Shown here one piece after another: positions 44,810 to 57,460 of a stretch of 64,000 nucleotides of DNA (positions within the stretch are counted from its first letter, which is position 1; each line of letters opens with the position of its first letter). Source of the stretch: Flaccisagitta enflata (lineage: Eukaryota; Chaetognatha; Sagittoidea; Aphragmophora). The DNA is taken from assembly GCA_965153355.1 (NCBI GenBank), contig OZ231128.1, forward strand, positions 41,602,001-41,666,000. The letters are read 5' to 3'. The translations under genes were made by a program, and so were the position numbers. The notes under the pieces are model-generated. The model did not search any database, had not been told where the DNA came from, and saw nothing but the letters and a program-made list of their open reading frames with translations.

Positions 44810-44952
44810 CTGATAGACACGCAATTTTCGCCGAGATTGATCTAATCTAGCTAAGGCCATCAGATTGCGATCATTGATGTTTAGCAAAAGCCATCAATTT
44901 CCTGTGTAAAGAACCTAGTCGGTGAAAACTCAAATAGTGACAGCGACAGATT

Positions 44953-45130
44953 TCCAAGTCGCGGGCTCGGGACTCTATAGCCACTGAATTGGGTAATTAC
45001 TAGCTTTCTAGCTTCTTCATCTCGTTTGTCCTCGTTTTTTTCTATGTGCTACATGTTCATTCATGTGAATAAATCTGATATATAACCCGCTATGTTTTCT
45101 ATCTCGTCGTTCGTTAAACCGGTGGCCTTT
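44953..45130 (-). mobile_element. ACAAGGCC element, reverse, decayed
   Basis: AAGTCGCGGGCTCGGGACTC is a decayed terminal hairpin, and the reverse complement of CCGGTGGCCTTTGTTAGCC is a possible 5' side. GACC-type steps are mostly lost. Confidence 0.4.
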
Positions 45131-45824
45131 GTTAGCCTTTTACTTTTTGGTGACTAAACGCACGTTATTTCGAATCATTACCCCAGACCAGAGGTGTCAC
45201 GATACTATCGACTAGTCGATTAATCTGGTCGATTTTCTATATTTCTAAAAAATCTTCCTGATTCACCAGAGCACACATGTATCGGGTCAATTTTTTTTGT
45301 CTTTTTTTCCGGCGCAAAGGAAGCTAGCACTAATTTAGTAATGAGTCTGATCTGTGAGTAAATTAAGAAAAAAAGTTATAAAACTGAATTCATTTGATAT
45401 TGAATAAACAAAAATGGAATGATAAACGAATTGAAAACAATTTTTTTTTGTTTCAAAAGGAATAAGGCGCAGGAAATTTTGGAGATCGAGATCACTTTTC
45501 ATCCAAAATTTCGGAAAAAAAGCTTTTCCGAGTATGCGCATGGACACAAGGTAGAAACAACTGCAGTTTCAGAAATGCGGGTCTTCGCGTTTTCAACAGA
45601 TAGACCTACAGATGGACGGACATAGCCTGTTATACAGTATACATGCAAAAAAAAAATTGCGCTAAATGTCCTTGTTCAATTTGAAAAAAAAAAAAAGATA
45701 GTTAAAGAGGCATCTTAAAAACTGTGGGCTTTCGGTAATCGGTAGAGTTTTCTTCCGCTCCCAATGAGTGCTTGTTTACTACTTTTTTTTGTATCAACTA
45801 CAAGTACCACTCAGCTAAAAAAAA

Positions 45825-46215
45825 AGAAGAGAAAGATGCACCTCTTTATTAACTAATAAAATATGCATGAAAATCAACTTTAACTATTTTTGAAAAAAAA
45901 AAATATTTTGGAAGATTTTTAAAAAATCTTTCAATTTAGACCAATTCCAAGTCTGTATCTCAAACGGTTAAGCCAGAGCCCTGTGAAGACAAGCACTAAT
46001 TTGCTAAGATGCATTTTTATTCATGGACTGCAATGCTGAAATGGGCAACATTTTCATTCAAACTAATGCCATTTCTAAACGAAAAAAGATAGCAATACCA
46101 GATTGGTGCCAAATGGAAGTACTTTCAAAGGGCTTTCAGATGACCTAAGATCTAAATTGGTTTTTGTAGGATTCATAGGTAAAATTAGTTATCCAATAGT
46201 GCGTCTTTTTCTTTT
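45825..46215. mobile_element. AT-rich miniature element family, copy 2
   Basis: It has the same order of phrases as 14728-15118, ending AGTGCGTCTTTTTC, which mirrors the AAAGATGCACCTC at the start. Related, more diverged, inverted copies lie at about 42190-42530 and 48340-48480. Confidence 0.6.
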
Positions 46216-46557
46216 TGAGTCGCATGGTAACTACAAACTTACAAGGCCAAGGTAAAAATCTGAAATATCTAATCTTGTAATACCAGTTGGTTTCTAAAAC
46301 ATGTTGCTCTGACAGTAAACAGCATTTGTAAATGGGGAAAGGGCTAACTGGCAAAAAATCGACCTATGGTCGATACTGAGAAGATACTTTTTTTTGGAAT
46401 CGACTATGATTAGATCGACCTGGTCGATACTGTAAAACAAAAAATCGTGACATCTATGCCCCAGACAATATGATTGATGGCATTTTTCATCAATGCCCCC
46501 GCCCATTCGCACGTATATTAGGTAGAAAAGTAAGATCAACCGACCATTTTCTTTCAC

Positions 46558-46688
46558 CTCTTGGCATTTGGACGCACATTCCTCTGTTGAAGCATGGATT
46601 TGGCCTGCAAACGTCGATGGCCTCTGTGCACCAAAGTCCAGAGTCCAGTGCTGATTTCCGGTTCTCGAATCCAGCGTCACATTTGCAT
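46558..46688 (-). CDS. Exon A of EGF/laminin-G-like gene (internal, EGF repeats)
   Basis: This is the most upstream exon I can support of a minus-strand gene. It reads RCKCDAGFENR, then a tryptophan-cysteine pair, then AIDVCRPNPCFNRGMCVQ. That is the end of one EGF-like repeat followed by cysteines 1 to 3 of the next. The acceptor is TTCACTCTTAAG before the exon and the donor is AGAG/GTGAAA. The entry phase is 2 and the exit phase is 1. Spliced to exon B, the second repeat is completed with correct spacing, ending in CVCQPNFAGRYC. The spacing between the last two cysteines of the first repeat is about 16 residues, longer than usual. EGF repeats of this kind are extracellular and disulfide-bonded. 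No upstream exon or start codon was identified. Host-gene identity beyond the domain family is unknown. Confidence 0.78.
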
Positions 46689-46933
46689 CTTAAGAGTGAA
46701 ATATGTAACGTTTCAATGCTGAGGGGTTAGGAATCTGAGATAGGAAACATTTGCATTTGAAGTGTGAAACATTTGACTCAGAACAACATTTGACTCATAA
46801 GCTGAAAAACTCCATATGAGATTTGTTCCTGAAAACATGCACACATGTCGAGGAACGAATGATTTGTTTGCTTTAAGATGCAAAGCCTGAGGATTTAAGA
46901 ATTCTCATTTGAGGTAACTCTTAAATCTCATCA

Positions 46934-47034
46934 GGAGGATGTTCACAGTCATCGCCTACGCATTGCTTCGCAAGTCTTGAGCAAGGCTTGAGTGTTGCTA
47001 GGCAATGCTAAAGCAATGATCGTGAACATCCTCC
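46934..47034. mobile_element. 101-bp miniature inverted-repeat element
   Basis: Ends GGAGGATGTTCAC and GTGAACATCCTCC are perfect 13-bp inverted repeats, followed by further partial pairing around repeated TTGAG/CAAGC motifs. Confidence 0.55.
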
Positions 47035-47173
47035 AGTTTGTACACTACAGAATGCGAGCCTGTGACGCTGAGAACATTCGAACCAGAGGGTCTTGGACAT
47101 TTGTTTCAAAGATGCAAAACATTTTGGAGAGGCAATTATTTTACTTGTGGAGGCCAATCGGATATAACTTTTA

Positions 47174-47437
47174 GGGTGTATTTCCCGTGAAGATAAAAAA
47201 CGCGTTTATTCCCGTAAAACGCCTTTACAGCGTGAACACATATTCAAAAATTTCAACTGTCCCACGAGTGAGCAAGCCCATGAACGGAGCAAACGAGCGG
47301 AGCGAGCTAGCAAGGCGAGTGTATCAAAGAGGAGTGCTGCGGAGTGAGTGAGCAGAGCGAGCGGTGCGAGCGAACGAACGTGGCGAGCGACCGAGTGGCT
47401 TGTTCAAAACGCAATTGTCTCTGACTAGAAACGCCCC
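47174..47437. mobile_element. Miniature element, GGCGTGTTTCTAGT ends, copy 2
   Basis: It shares the internal phrases AACTGTCCCAC, GCGAGCGACCGAGTGGC and GACTAGAAACGCC with the copy at 15251-15460. The left end has drifted (GGGTGTATTTCCCGTG). It lies upstream of exon A in gene orientation. Confidence 0.6.
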
Positions 47438-49740
47438 CTCAGCGAAACACAAGATTAAAGGGGAAGAAATAAGAGCTCCTTTCTCGTTAGCTAATTCATT
47501 GGCAGTGTATTTGGATTTTCTGGCTGAAATATTATGCTCATGCCTACGCCAATGTTTAACACAAATTAACGCAACTACGTCTAGACCAGCGGCATTGTAT
47601 ACCAGCAACAGACATGGAGATATATTGCCATTTCTAGACATTTACGGTAAGATTAGTCTCCAAGTTTCCATTGCAATGTCAAGTCCTCAATACCACTTAG
47701 TTAAAACGAATAATAGCCCCAATCAACCAAGCAATGTATTACAGCAACAGAACACACGGATATTAAAAGCTATTTCTACTCATTTTCGGTGAAATTAGTT
47801 TCCAAGTTTCCATTGCCATGTGCAGTCCATAACACCACTTAATTATAACGAATAAAGGTCCTAATCAACCAAGCAAACAAACACGTGTTTCTTCCTTGCA
47901 TTCTCAGACTAATCGAAACAATTTCACTTAAAGTCATGAACAGTAATTGGCTGAAAACTGAAACGTATAAGAAAGGCTGTAACGCGTCAAAATAGACTAA
48001 GCTGTCACAACTATATTGTTGGATATTAGAGATGAATTTCTCGGATTTTTTGTCTTTGATAAACAATTTATGTGAGTGTTGAAAATTGAGTTTTAGGCGT
48101 ATTACCCTTGACGGTAACCAGAATAGTCAGGCATTTGAAGCTTTTCAGTTTCTTGACATGTCCATCATTCACATTACATAGTTGTATAAGAGCCGATATT
48201 TCTAGTATCGTTAAGATAAATGAATTTTACTCTTTGGTCAGTTGCAAATTCGTCAGATGCAAATTCGTCAGTAACCTCGATGTCATGTAACCATGGGTAA
48301 AGAAAAAACCGTACATAGCGTTTTTTGATGCCTATCACAGGCTTGGTTTCAATAAAAACACAAAAAATCAGTGACCGCTTGAAAGATATTCGAAAGGTCT
48401 TCAAATCTAGACCAAGCAGAAAGTTGTCACTCAATTTGTTCAGAAATGGCAACAGTTTACGGTGAGCATCATCATAATCTGTCAATTGAAGGGATTCTGT
48501 ACTTTTAGTTCTGTTTTTAAAAGCATGAAACACATATCTGAAGAAAGGAAACTAAAAAAATTTAAAGGAAAATGAAAATATGACTTATCATCTACAAAAT
48601 GTTGCCAAGCAGACCTTTTGAAGTCAATCTGTTTAGATATGGGAATCAAACATCGACATTTAGTCCATGAATTCATGTGAATAAAAACGTCATATCTGGC
48701 ACATGTCAACTTAATACTTTTATTCAAATAAACATAACTTCTAGAGTTCATTAGTTCTATAGTTTTTTTTTATTTGTTTTTTTTTGCCCATGGTTACGAC
48801 ATAATTTATGTCACATAAGGTATTGCAATATCAAATCAATAATTTCATGGGCTCTCTCAGAATCGCTTTGGTAAGCCCTGAACATTTACTTATACTTGTG
48901 CAAGGAAAAAGGTGGCATAAGGTGTTTGTTAAATTACTTCCTTCTTGGGGATAATCAGTTTCATGTCAAATCTTTTTTCAAGGTAATGGGACGGATGACT
49001 GCGGCAGCCATATCTTTGGAGCGGAAAGTCAAATGCACGAGGTAATTGCACAATGCTGTGAGAGGCCAGTCAAGTTATTTTAGTCATTGAAAGTAGTATG
49101 TATAATGTACTTTTCCATCAAACTCAAAAGTGACAGCTCGGAACCCCAAGCAACCCTTTTTAAGCGACTTAAAAAATTGGTTCTTTTGTCAGAGAACCTC
49201 ATAACCTGAGGCATGAAACAAGAGAGCTGGACATTTTCACTCCCCCTGGCCGGCCAAGCCCGTGCGCATCTGCCCTTTTCACTTTGTGAAAAGGGCAGAT
49301 GAAGAAGCGCGAACTTGATCGGACGGTGGGGAGTGATGGAAACAGGGATAAAAAAACTGAACATGTTAAATTTGTAATGTTCTATCTTTTATGACCCTCG
49401 CTATTTCGAGTCATAGTTGACAAAATGTTCACCACAAAAAAAGTTGTGAACATTTTTGGTGAGGGTTGGCATCATCGAAACCATATAGAAGCCATTTGGT
49501 AGAATGGGTTAAGCACTACATGAATGAGTTGGCTTATTTCTTCTTTTGTTTCAATTCTCTTTTTTCTTCCTCAATTTTCTTTTGATCTATGGTTTGAGTT
49601 GCTTTCCTAGAATGACTTTATTCCTTGTTTCTTTTGTTGCCTGTATATTGATTTAGCATAATAAAGATTGGAATTCATGCAATAGAGGATTGAAAGAAAA
49701 ATAGAGAGAACCAAGTAATTTGGTGCATGGCTTTTATTTT
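47438..49740. other. No gene supported
   Basis: Contains a 130-bp near-duplicate (TTGCAATGTC/CACTTAGTTA at 47670 and similar at 47810), the diverged element at 48340-48480 and the hairpin at 49267. No exon-like frame is seen. Confidence 0.5.
49267..49301. repeat. Perfect 16-bp hairpin with 3-nt loop
   Basis: CATCTGCCCTTTTCAC, then TTT, then the exact complement. It is not followed by a T run, and no element ends were seen around it. Confidence 0.8.
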
Positions 49741-49856
49741 AACAAGGTCAAGTAGGCCAATAAGGTGCGACGTGTGGATTGTTGAACAAATGCGTTACCC
49801 GACCAACCGACAGACGGACAGAGCCAGTTATAGAGGTGCTTTGTCGCACCTAAAAA
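49741..49856 (+). mobile_element. ACAAGGCC-related element, subfamily AGGTGC, intact ends
   Basis: It starts AACAAGGTCAAGTAGGCC. The 5' motif AGGTGCGAC is the exact complement of the terminal GTCGCACCT, and the 3' hairpin is AGGTGCTTTGTCGCACCT then AAAAA. At 116 bp it is the shortest intact copy. Confidence 0.7.
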
Positions 49857-52800
49857 GTTGGAAAAACGGATTTTGACCCTCATATTGTATTTCAACTGCT
49901 TGCATCATCACAAGAATATAAAAAAAAGTTATGATGGTCAAAAGTAATTTGCCTTCTTTTCCATATGACAAAAATAGGCTCTCCCAATAGGAAACTTCTT
50001 TTATCTTTTTGTTTTTTTGCATTGGTTTTTTGAAATCTCTTCCTCTTCTTTCTAAATGAGTGATATTTTATAGCCCTTATAGTTTTTACTTTAAGTTGTG
50101 AACAAGATGCACCCAGACTGATTAAGATATGGAAATCTTTGAGGGGGTTGGTATCATGAAGAGTTAATGTGTTAGCATATTTGCATGGTTATATGGATTT
50201 TTAGGTTTGAAAAAAAAAAGAATTATGCAGAGAGTAAAAAGAATTAAAAGAACATTTTAGATAAAAAGTTAGAAATGTCCCTGTTACATTTGTGTGCTTT
50301 TGCATGATGTATGCTCTTTTGAAAATTAACCAGTTAATGTTTTGCTGTGGTGTCAATGGAAAAATGTTTAAACATTAGAGCAATGTGCGAAAAAGTTTTC
50401 TTTGTTTCTCTCTTCTTATCTTTAGTTTCATATGGTTTATAAGGTTATGGAATTGAATTTTAATTCTTGAGGAAATGGTCATGACATACATGGAGTTGGA
50501 ATTTAGTAAAAAGTTGCTGCTAAATTTTATGCCTAAGGTTTGACAAACCAGACTAAATGTCAAGAAAAAAAATCAGGTATAACCATTCTTTGTTTTTGGG
50601 TTTTTAAAAATGGGATAGTGAATTTTTCTCTTGAAATGATAGATGCAAATATTTAAGAATATGAAGTTGATATTTTAGTGATACTTTCTTGATCCTCATG
50701 TTTTGATAGTTTTTTCGTTACCTAATGTTTTGTGACTAATTTAAAAAATCTTGACTAGGTTGATTTTTTTGAATTTTCAATGTAGTATGTTTATAGATTG
50801 TCATTTCAGTTTTTTTTTTAGGTGTAATTTGATTCATTTTTATTTGTGTAAAAAATTTGATTGGGTTCAGTAAGATAGTAAGGAGAAAATAGGAATAACT
50901 TTCTTTTCTCATTTTCCTGAAATCTGAAAGTTGGTTCTTTTTTCTCTCTAATTTTTTTTTCAAAAAAAGGGGAGAACTAAATTGGTATAAGTCATCATCA
51001 CTCCTGGTTGTATGCTGTGCTGTGCTGTTTTGTATTGAGTGAATGATTCAAGTCAAAACTATCTTTGTTTGGTGTATTTTTTGTGATAGGTGGAATAACA
51101 TCTCACACCATACTACCAAACTGAAATTGATGGAAAGTTGCCTTGTGATGGGGTAAGCGAGAAGATTGCAGCCAAAATGAAACCTGAAATTATTATACTC
51201 ATTTTTAGATGATTTTATTGTGAATCATTCATAGTGACCATTTGTGACTATACTTATGAAAAAGAGAAATCACCACAAACATAAAAATATCCTCCTTTCT
51301 TTGTAAAGTGGGAATATCAGAGAAATGCATCTATTTTTTTCTTTTATTCCTATTTTGGTATATAGAAAAAAGAGGTAAAAAGTCTGCAGTGGCAAACAGT
51401 TGTAGAGTGACTGACTACCACCTTTCCATAATGGGATGAGGCAACCCTTATTATATTTGACTGGGATAAAAAGGAAGGAACAGGTTCTTTTGTCAGGAAG
51501 TAGTGGTGACTAAAAAGAAAAAGGGTTGCAGACTCATCACTAAGAAAGGTTTGGTATGGCTTACCCCTTACTACATGGCAAGATGGAGTTTGACAAGGGT
51601 AACCCTTTTGGGAGATCAAAAACTAGAGAAAAAGTGGAACTAAAGTTATTTTTTATGGTTTGCATATCAGGAGGGTCTCATGACTAGGGGTGAAGCAGCA
51701 GTTTGGTTGTGCTGATTGACAAATATTCCTGCCTTCATAACCATTTGGGTATCAACTTTAGTAAACAAGATGCGCCACCACTAATTAAGATATGAAAATC
51801 TTTGGGGGGCTTGGCACCAGAAAGATATGACGACTTGAGTGATTGGGGTTTCCTATCATCGGTTAAGTCAATGGTTTTTAAAAATTCTGTATTCATCTAT
51901 TTAGGAACAATGATATTTTAAAGTAAAGAATAAGAAGGGATAAGAATTTCACTATTGAAACAAAATTAGTGTATTTCTATAATGTTTGAAAAAAAAAATA
52001 TATGTGCACCAATATGAAACTGGAAATAATTTTAGTTTTGGGAGTTATGTTAAGGGAGAAATGAAAAAAAGAAGGATACAATATGCAAATAAGTTGGTGC
52101 TATTCCTCTTTCCCCATCCCTTTTTTCTTCCTTTATTCCTTTGTTTAAGTCACACTTTGAGTTGAGTATACGGAATGACTCTTTCCCCCCCCCTCAGGCG
52201 CGTTGTGTTGTGAAGAGGAATTGATGAATAGATTGCCATTCTTTTAGCGTTAGAGGAGGAAAACTTAATGTGGTGAATGGTTTGTTCATATTGGTCTTGG
52301 GTCATGTGATCTTATGAAGGGAGCACAATTGGTTATATCTTTCATAACTAGTTTTGGATGACACCTCTCTGATGTCATCTCTCTTACCACTAGATAATTT
52401 TGATTTGTGACTGAAATCAGTTGATGAGCAAAATCAAGGTGAGAAAAAGTTGTCTCTACAACAGCTCATCAAAATTAGACAAGGTAGTTTGTTTATTGAT
52501 TTTTTTCTTATTACTATCTTCTTCATATGTCTTGCTCATAAAAATCAAGAAACCAGCCAGATAGTACAGAAAGAATTGAATGAGCTTAGGGTTGGAAAAT
52601 TGGAAATACAAGAGCTATGAGATAGGTGTAAAAATGATTCATGGATTCAAACCTATAGTTTTTCAAAATATTATGAGAGCAGTGATTATCATATGTGGCT
52701 AAGGGCATAACATTTGAAAATCATATTCATGAATCAATTAGTGCCAGTGTTTGTGTGTGTGTTTATTCTTTACCTGTGTATTTTTGAAAGTTGAATGATA

Positions 52801-55062
52801 TATACTCTGTTTTGGTTGTACTGTATTTGATAAAGTAAAAAAAAAGAGCAGATGAACAGATGGAAGATAGGGACAATGCAATGATGTCATTCCATGCAAA
52901 TTCTAGATTGACATGGTTTGTGAATAATAGTTACTTCTTTTTTTTAAATCCTGTAGTTGATACTCTTTCTAGAAGAGGAGGATAAATTGGTGTGCTTGTT
53001 GCTTTCTTTTGATTACTTGCCTGATATTATATTTAGATCTCTAATTTACTTTTTTTTAATCCATGTTTTAAAAAAAAAAAAAAAGAGTAGCCTAAAAGAA
53101 AGCTGGTGTCACAACATTCCATGATTTGATTATTATCACTGAACTGCTATGTGACAGTGACACAATTGAAAAAAAGAAGAAAGTGTTGCTGACCACCTGT
53201 TAAATTAACAGGTTGATGAGTATTTATTGCATGGAACAATGAAATAAGGGAAAGAAGGTTATGTTTCAGATAATTGGTGATCAACAGGAGAGGAAAAAAA
53301 GAGTCGCAGACACATCACCATTAGAGATGTGGATTGGCTTACCCCCTGCCAACTGATGAATGAGTGTGATATTTCTGGAGGACTAAAAAGATAAAAGATA
53401 AAAAGATGGGAAACCCCATGAGTCTCATGACTGAAAGTGAAAAAGGTCAACTCAGAATTCTCACTTACCCAATAGGCCTATGCTGAGTGTATATTTGCAT
53501 AAGGCCTCATGGGTAAGTGATTATGATTGTTACTAAAACGGTGTTCATAATAGATGCTTTCTTCTTCATTCCCTTTCTCCTTTGCCACCTTTCTTCTTTG
53601 CCCCTTTCTTTTTTGCCCCCTTTCTTCTTTGCCCCCTTTCTTTGCCCATGCATTTTGGAGCTGAAGGCCTCAGGTTCTACCCGTTTCTAAAGGATAAAAA
53701 GAAATGAAGGAGGAGAAAAAAAGATGATGGAAGTTTTTTTGTCTATATTGGTGTAATGTGTGCTGTGCCAAATGGTTGTGCCCTTTTGTTGTGAGCATGA
53801 ATGACACCTTTTTGTTCATAATCCATTAGATGTAGTTCCTAGTTGCTGATAAGCAAAACTGAAAGGTTAGAGGTAAAGGGGAACTGCCTCTGAAACATTT
53901 ATGGAAACAGCATAAAGTAGTTGCTTTTTCATTCATTTATGATGAGTTGGTGATCATCGTAATTTTTCCTTATATTCTAGTTGTGGACAGACAACTAAAA
54001 ACCATTTTTTGGTTAGTCTGTTGATTGGTTGTAGTTCTATTTTTAGGTTCTGTCCTGCATACTCATTTGTGACTTTGGTTGGTCGGTTGATTGGTTATAG
54101 TTCTATTTTTAAGGTTCTCTGTCTTACTCACCCATTTGTGACTTATGTTGCAGTGTATCCAACCTTTGATATCTAGTGTATTTTTGAAATGAAAAAGAAA
54201 CAAACACGGGGCCAACAAAAAAAAAAATAGGAAAAGAAAAAATGGACCAGAGTTAACTTAAAATTCTTTGATGTTTGGATCTAGGTATCAGTTTCTGCTA
54301 AATCATAAGCCAATGGTTTGCGGAATAATTGTGTAAAGCTGTTTAGTAAAATTTTTGCTGGTGTTAGACGAGATCAGTAAAAAAATAGGGCAATGAAAGT
54401 GGAGGGAGTTATATCTTTCCTAACTATTTCTAGTTGTTTGTGGTGTCTCAACTTTTTCATTAATTTCTTAGTTAACTGTAATTTAATTTTCTTTTCTTCT
54501 TTTTCCTTTTACTTCAAGGAATGGGAGAATTGACTTTTTTGAGATAACCTATCAACTTTGCTGGATTTTTAATTGTGCATCATTTGTTTCCTATTGAATG
54601 TATATTTCTCTAGTTTTGCTTTCATTGCCAACCTGTTTGTGCAAAAAAGTAAGTACAAAAGAGAAAGCTGCTTTTAAGATATGATCATGCTGATTTTTTT
54701 TTGGCTTGTTTTCTTCTATGTAGGAACATATAAAATATGTTTGATTTTTTTTTCCTGTTCTTGTACTATAGAACAAGAATAAAAAAAGAAAGACAGCAAA
54801 AGAAAAAACAAAGGAAAAAATGAATAAAGCCTGATACACAACCACTCAAGTCTTGTGTGTGTGGGCGGGGGCTGTATTGAGGTCACTAGATATTTGTGCA
54901 GGAGCATGGGGCAAAAAAAGAAAAGTTCTGTAGCACCTGACCTAAGATACCAAGAAAGAGTTGAGAGTTTGGATAACCATTAGAAAAGTGGATGGTGCTC
55001 GGAGCTTCGAAGTGATTTTGTGCAACTGCAATATGAGTTTTTGTGAAGAGAGATAAAGAAGG
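49857..55062. other. AT-rich gene-free stretch
   Basis: Markedly AT-rich with few shared repeats. Two diverged repeat pairs were noticed: GATTAAGATATG with AAATCTTTG at 50110 and 51780, and TCATCAC with ATGGCTTACCCC at 51530 and 53310. No exon-like frame was recognised. Confidence 0.55.
54829..54930 (+). mobile_element. Diverged ACAAGGCC element fragment in the AT-rich region
   Basis: AAGCCTGATACACAACCACT, GGGCGGGGGCTGTATTGAGG and TGTGCAGGAGCATGGGGCAA track the usual 5' half, with no 3' end. It is the only clear copy between 50 and 61 kb. Confidence 0.45.
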
Positions 55063-55669
55063 AGAATGAGAGAGAGAGAGAAAGAGATAGAGAAAGTGAG
55101 ATAAAGAGAGAGAGAGAGAAGGAGATAAAGAAAGAGAGATAAAGAGAGAGAGAGACAGAGAGAGAAAGAGAAATGTAGAAGAATACTATTGTTTTCTTTG
55201 CTTGTAGTGAAGAACGAGAATTGGCAAATGTAAATCATAGGTGTATAATACAGAAAAGAATATGCCATCAGAGAAATCAAGTGATTAATTAGGAATCAAC
55301 CTCAATGGCTCACCAGAAACAAGCCTGTGGATGTTCCCTATCAGTTGTGGATGGGTGGGTATAAATGGAAAACCTTGATAAACATCTTAATGACTTAGCT
55401 GACTGGAAAGAGTCAGCCTACAAAGTAAAAGTGGCTATCGATATGATAAAGAGGAAGGACCAATTCAATCTAGCTCAGATGCTGCTACAAGCTTAAAAGA
55501 TGGTAACATGCAATTTAGAATCCTGGTTATTTGACAAAGTGGCCAGAATGTGGGTTATTTGACAAGGTGTCTATTCGATAAATCCTCTTATTCACTTATT
55601 TGATTGTTTGATTTTGTTTCAAAAAATGTATCTAAAAACTAAGCTGTTCAAAAAATGGTGTAAAACAAG

Positions 55670-55741
<72 letters not shown>
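55063..55741. repeat. GA-rich tracts
   Basis: Imperfect GAGATAAA/GAGA tract at 55063-55172 and pure GA at 55675-55741. Confidence 0.9.
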
Positions 55742-55742
<1 letters not shown>

Positions 55743-56054
55743 TAGAGACTTAGGGACAGAGTTGGAGAGTGAGGGACAGAGAGAGATAGAAAGAGAGAAA
55801 GAGATAAAGAGAGCGAAAACACTCATGATGAAAAAGTGGGGGGGAAACTCATCAAGCCTTAGATGACAGCTCGGAGTCCCAAAATGTTCTGCATCATGAC
55901 TGAACCAAAATGGGAATGGGGCTCCAAGCTGATTTCCACTCCCAACTTATGATGAAAAATACTCTTGATAGATGGAACAAAAGCTAAATTTTCACATGCA
56001 TAACAATTGTGGACAGAAATGATTCAACCAGTTAACTATACAAAAAGTTTGGGG

Positions 56055-56609
<555 letters not shown>

Positions 56610-57368
56610 AATGTATTTGCTCACTATGTTTTTTCAGTTTTGGTTGTTTAGTTATGTAATGAAAATAAAAAATAAAATGGAATAAGAAATACTTTTGTTT
56701 AGGGCTCGGTAAAATTAGAGTATAAAACTGGATAAAACTCAACTTCCTAATATATTCTATTAAAAGGTCAAATAATGTTCAGTTGAAATGGGAAATGTTT
56801 ATTTTTAGGGAATAGGTATCTCTTTACGTAAAACTAATTAAAAAATTTACAGTTTTTATCAAAGGTTTAATATAAAATGTTCATTATTCAGTTAAAAGTC
56901 TAACAAAGCAAAAGGTGAAAGATTGTTTTTATTTTCTTTTTGTAAGTGTCAAATATACCTCAACCTAAATTTAGACTGGTTTATTTACTTTTTTTGTAAT
57001 TGTTTTACTATCTTAAAGAATAACAAAAATTGATAAAAATCTAATCAATCTAAGAGGGTAGCTTTGAATTTTTTTTCTCAAAAAGTTTTATACAAACAAA
57101 AAACCTTGATTAAGTATTGTTTCTCAACATATTAGGCTACAGATTGGTCCTATTTTCAAAAATTATACAAGGGATTGTGTGCTTTTTTCAGGATGACTTG
57201 TACGACTAAAAAGTGTAGTTAAAAAGTGAATATTTAGGATATATAAAAACAAAAATTAAAAAAGAAATTGTTGAGAGAAGGAACCCATATGATGGTAAAG
57301 AAAAAGGAAGACACAAGAAAAATAGAGGAAAGAAATAAAATGATGATAGACTTTTTGCTAGAGGCAAT

Positions 57369-57370
<2 letters not shown>

Positions 57371-57456
<86 letters not shown>
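57371..57456. repeat. GA microsatellite
   Basis: Pure GA array. Confidence 0.96.
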
Positions 57457-57460
<4 letters not shown>

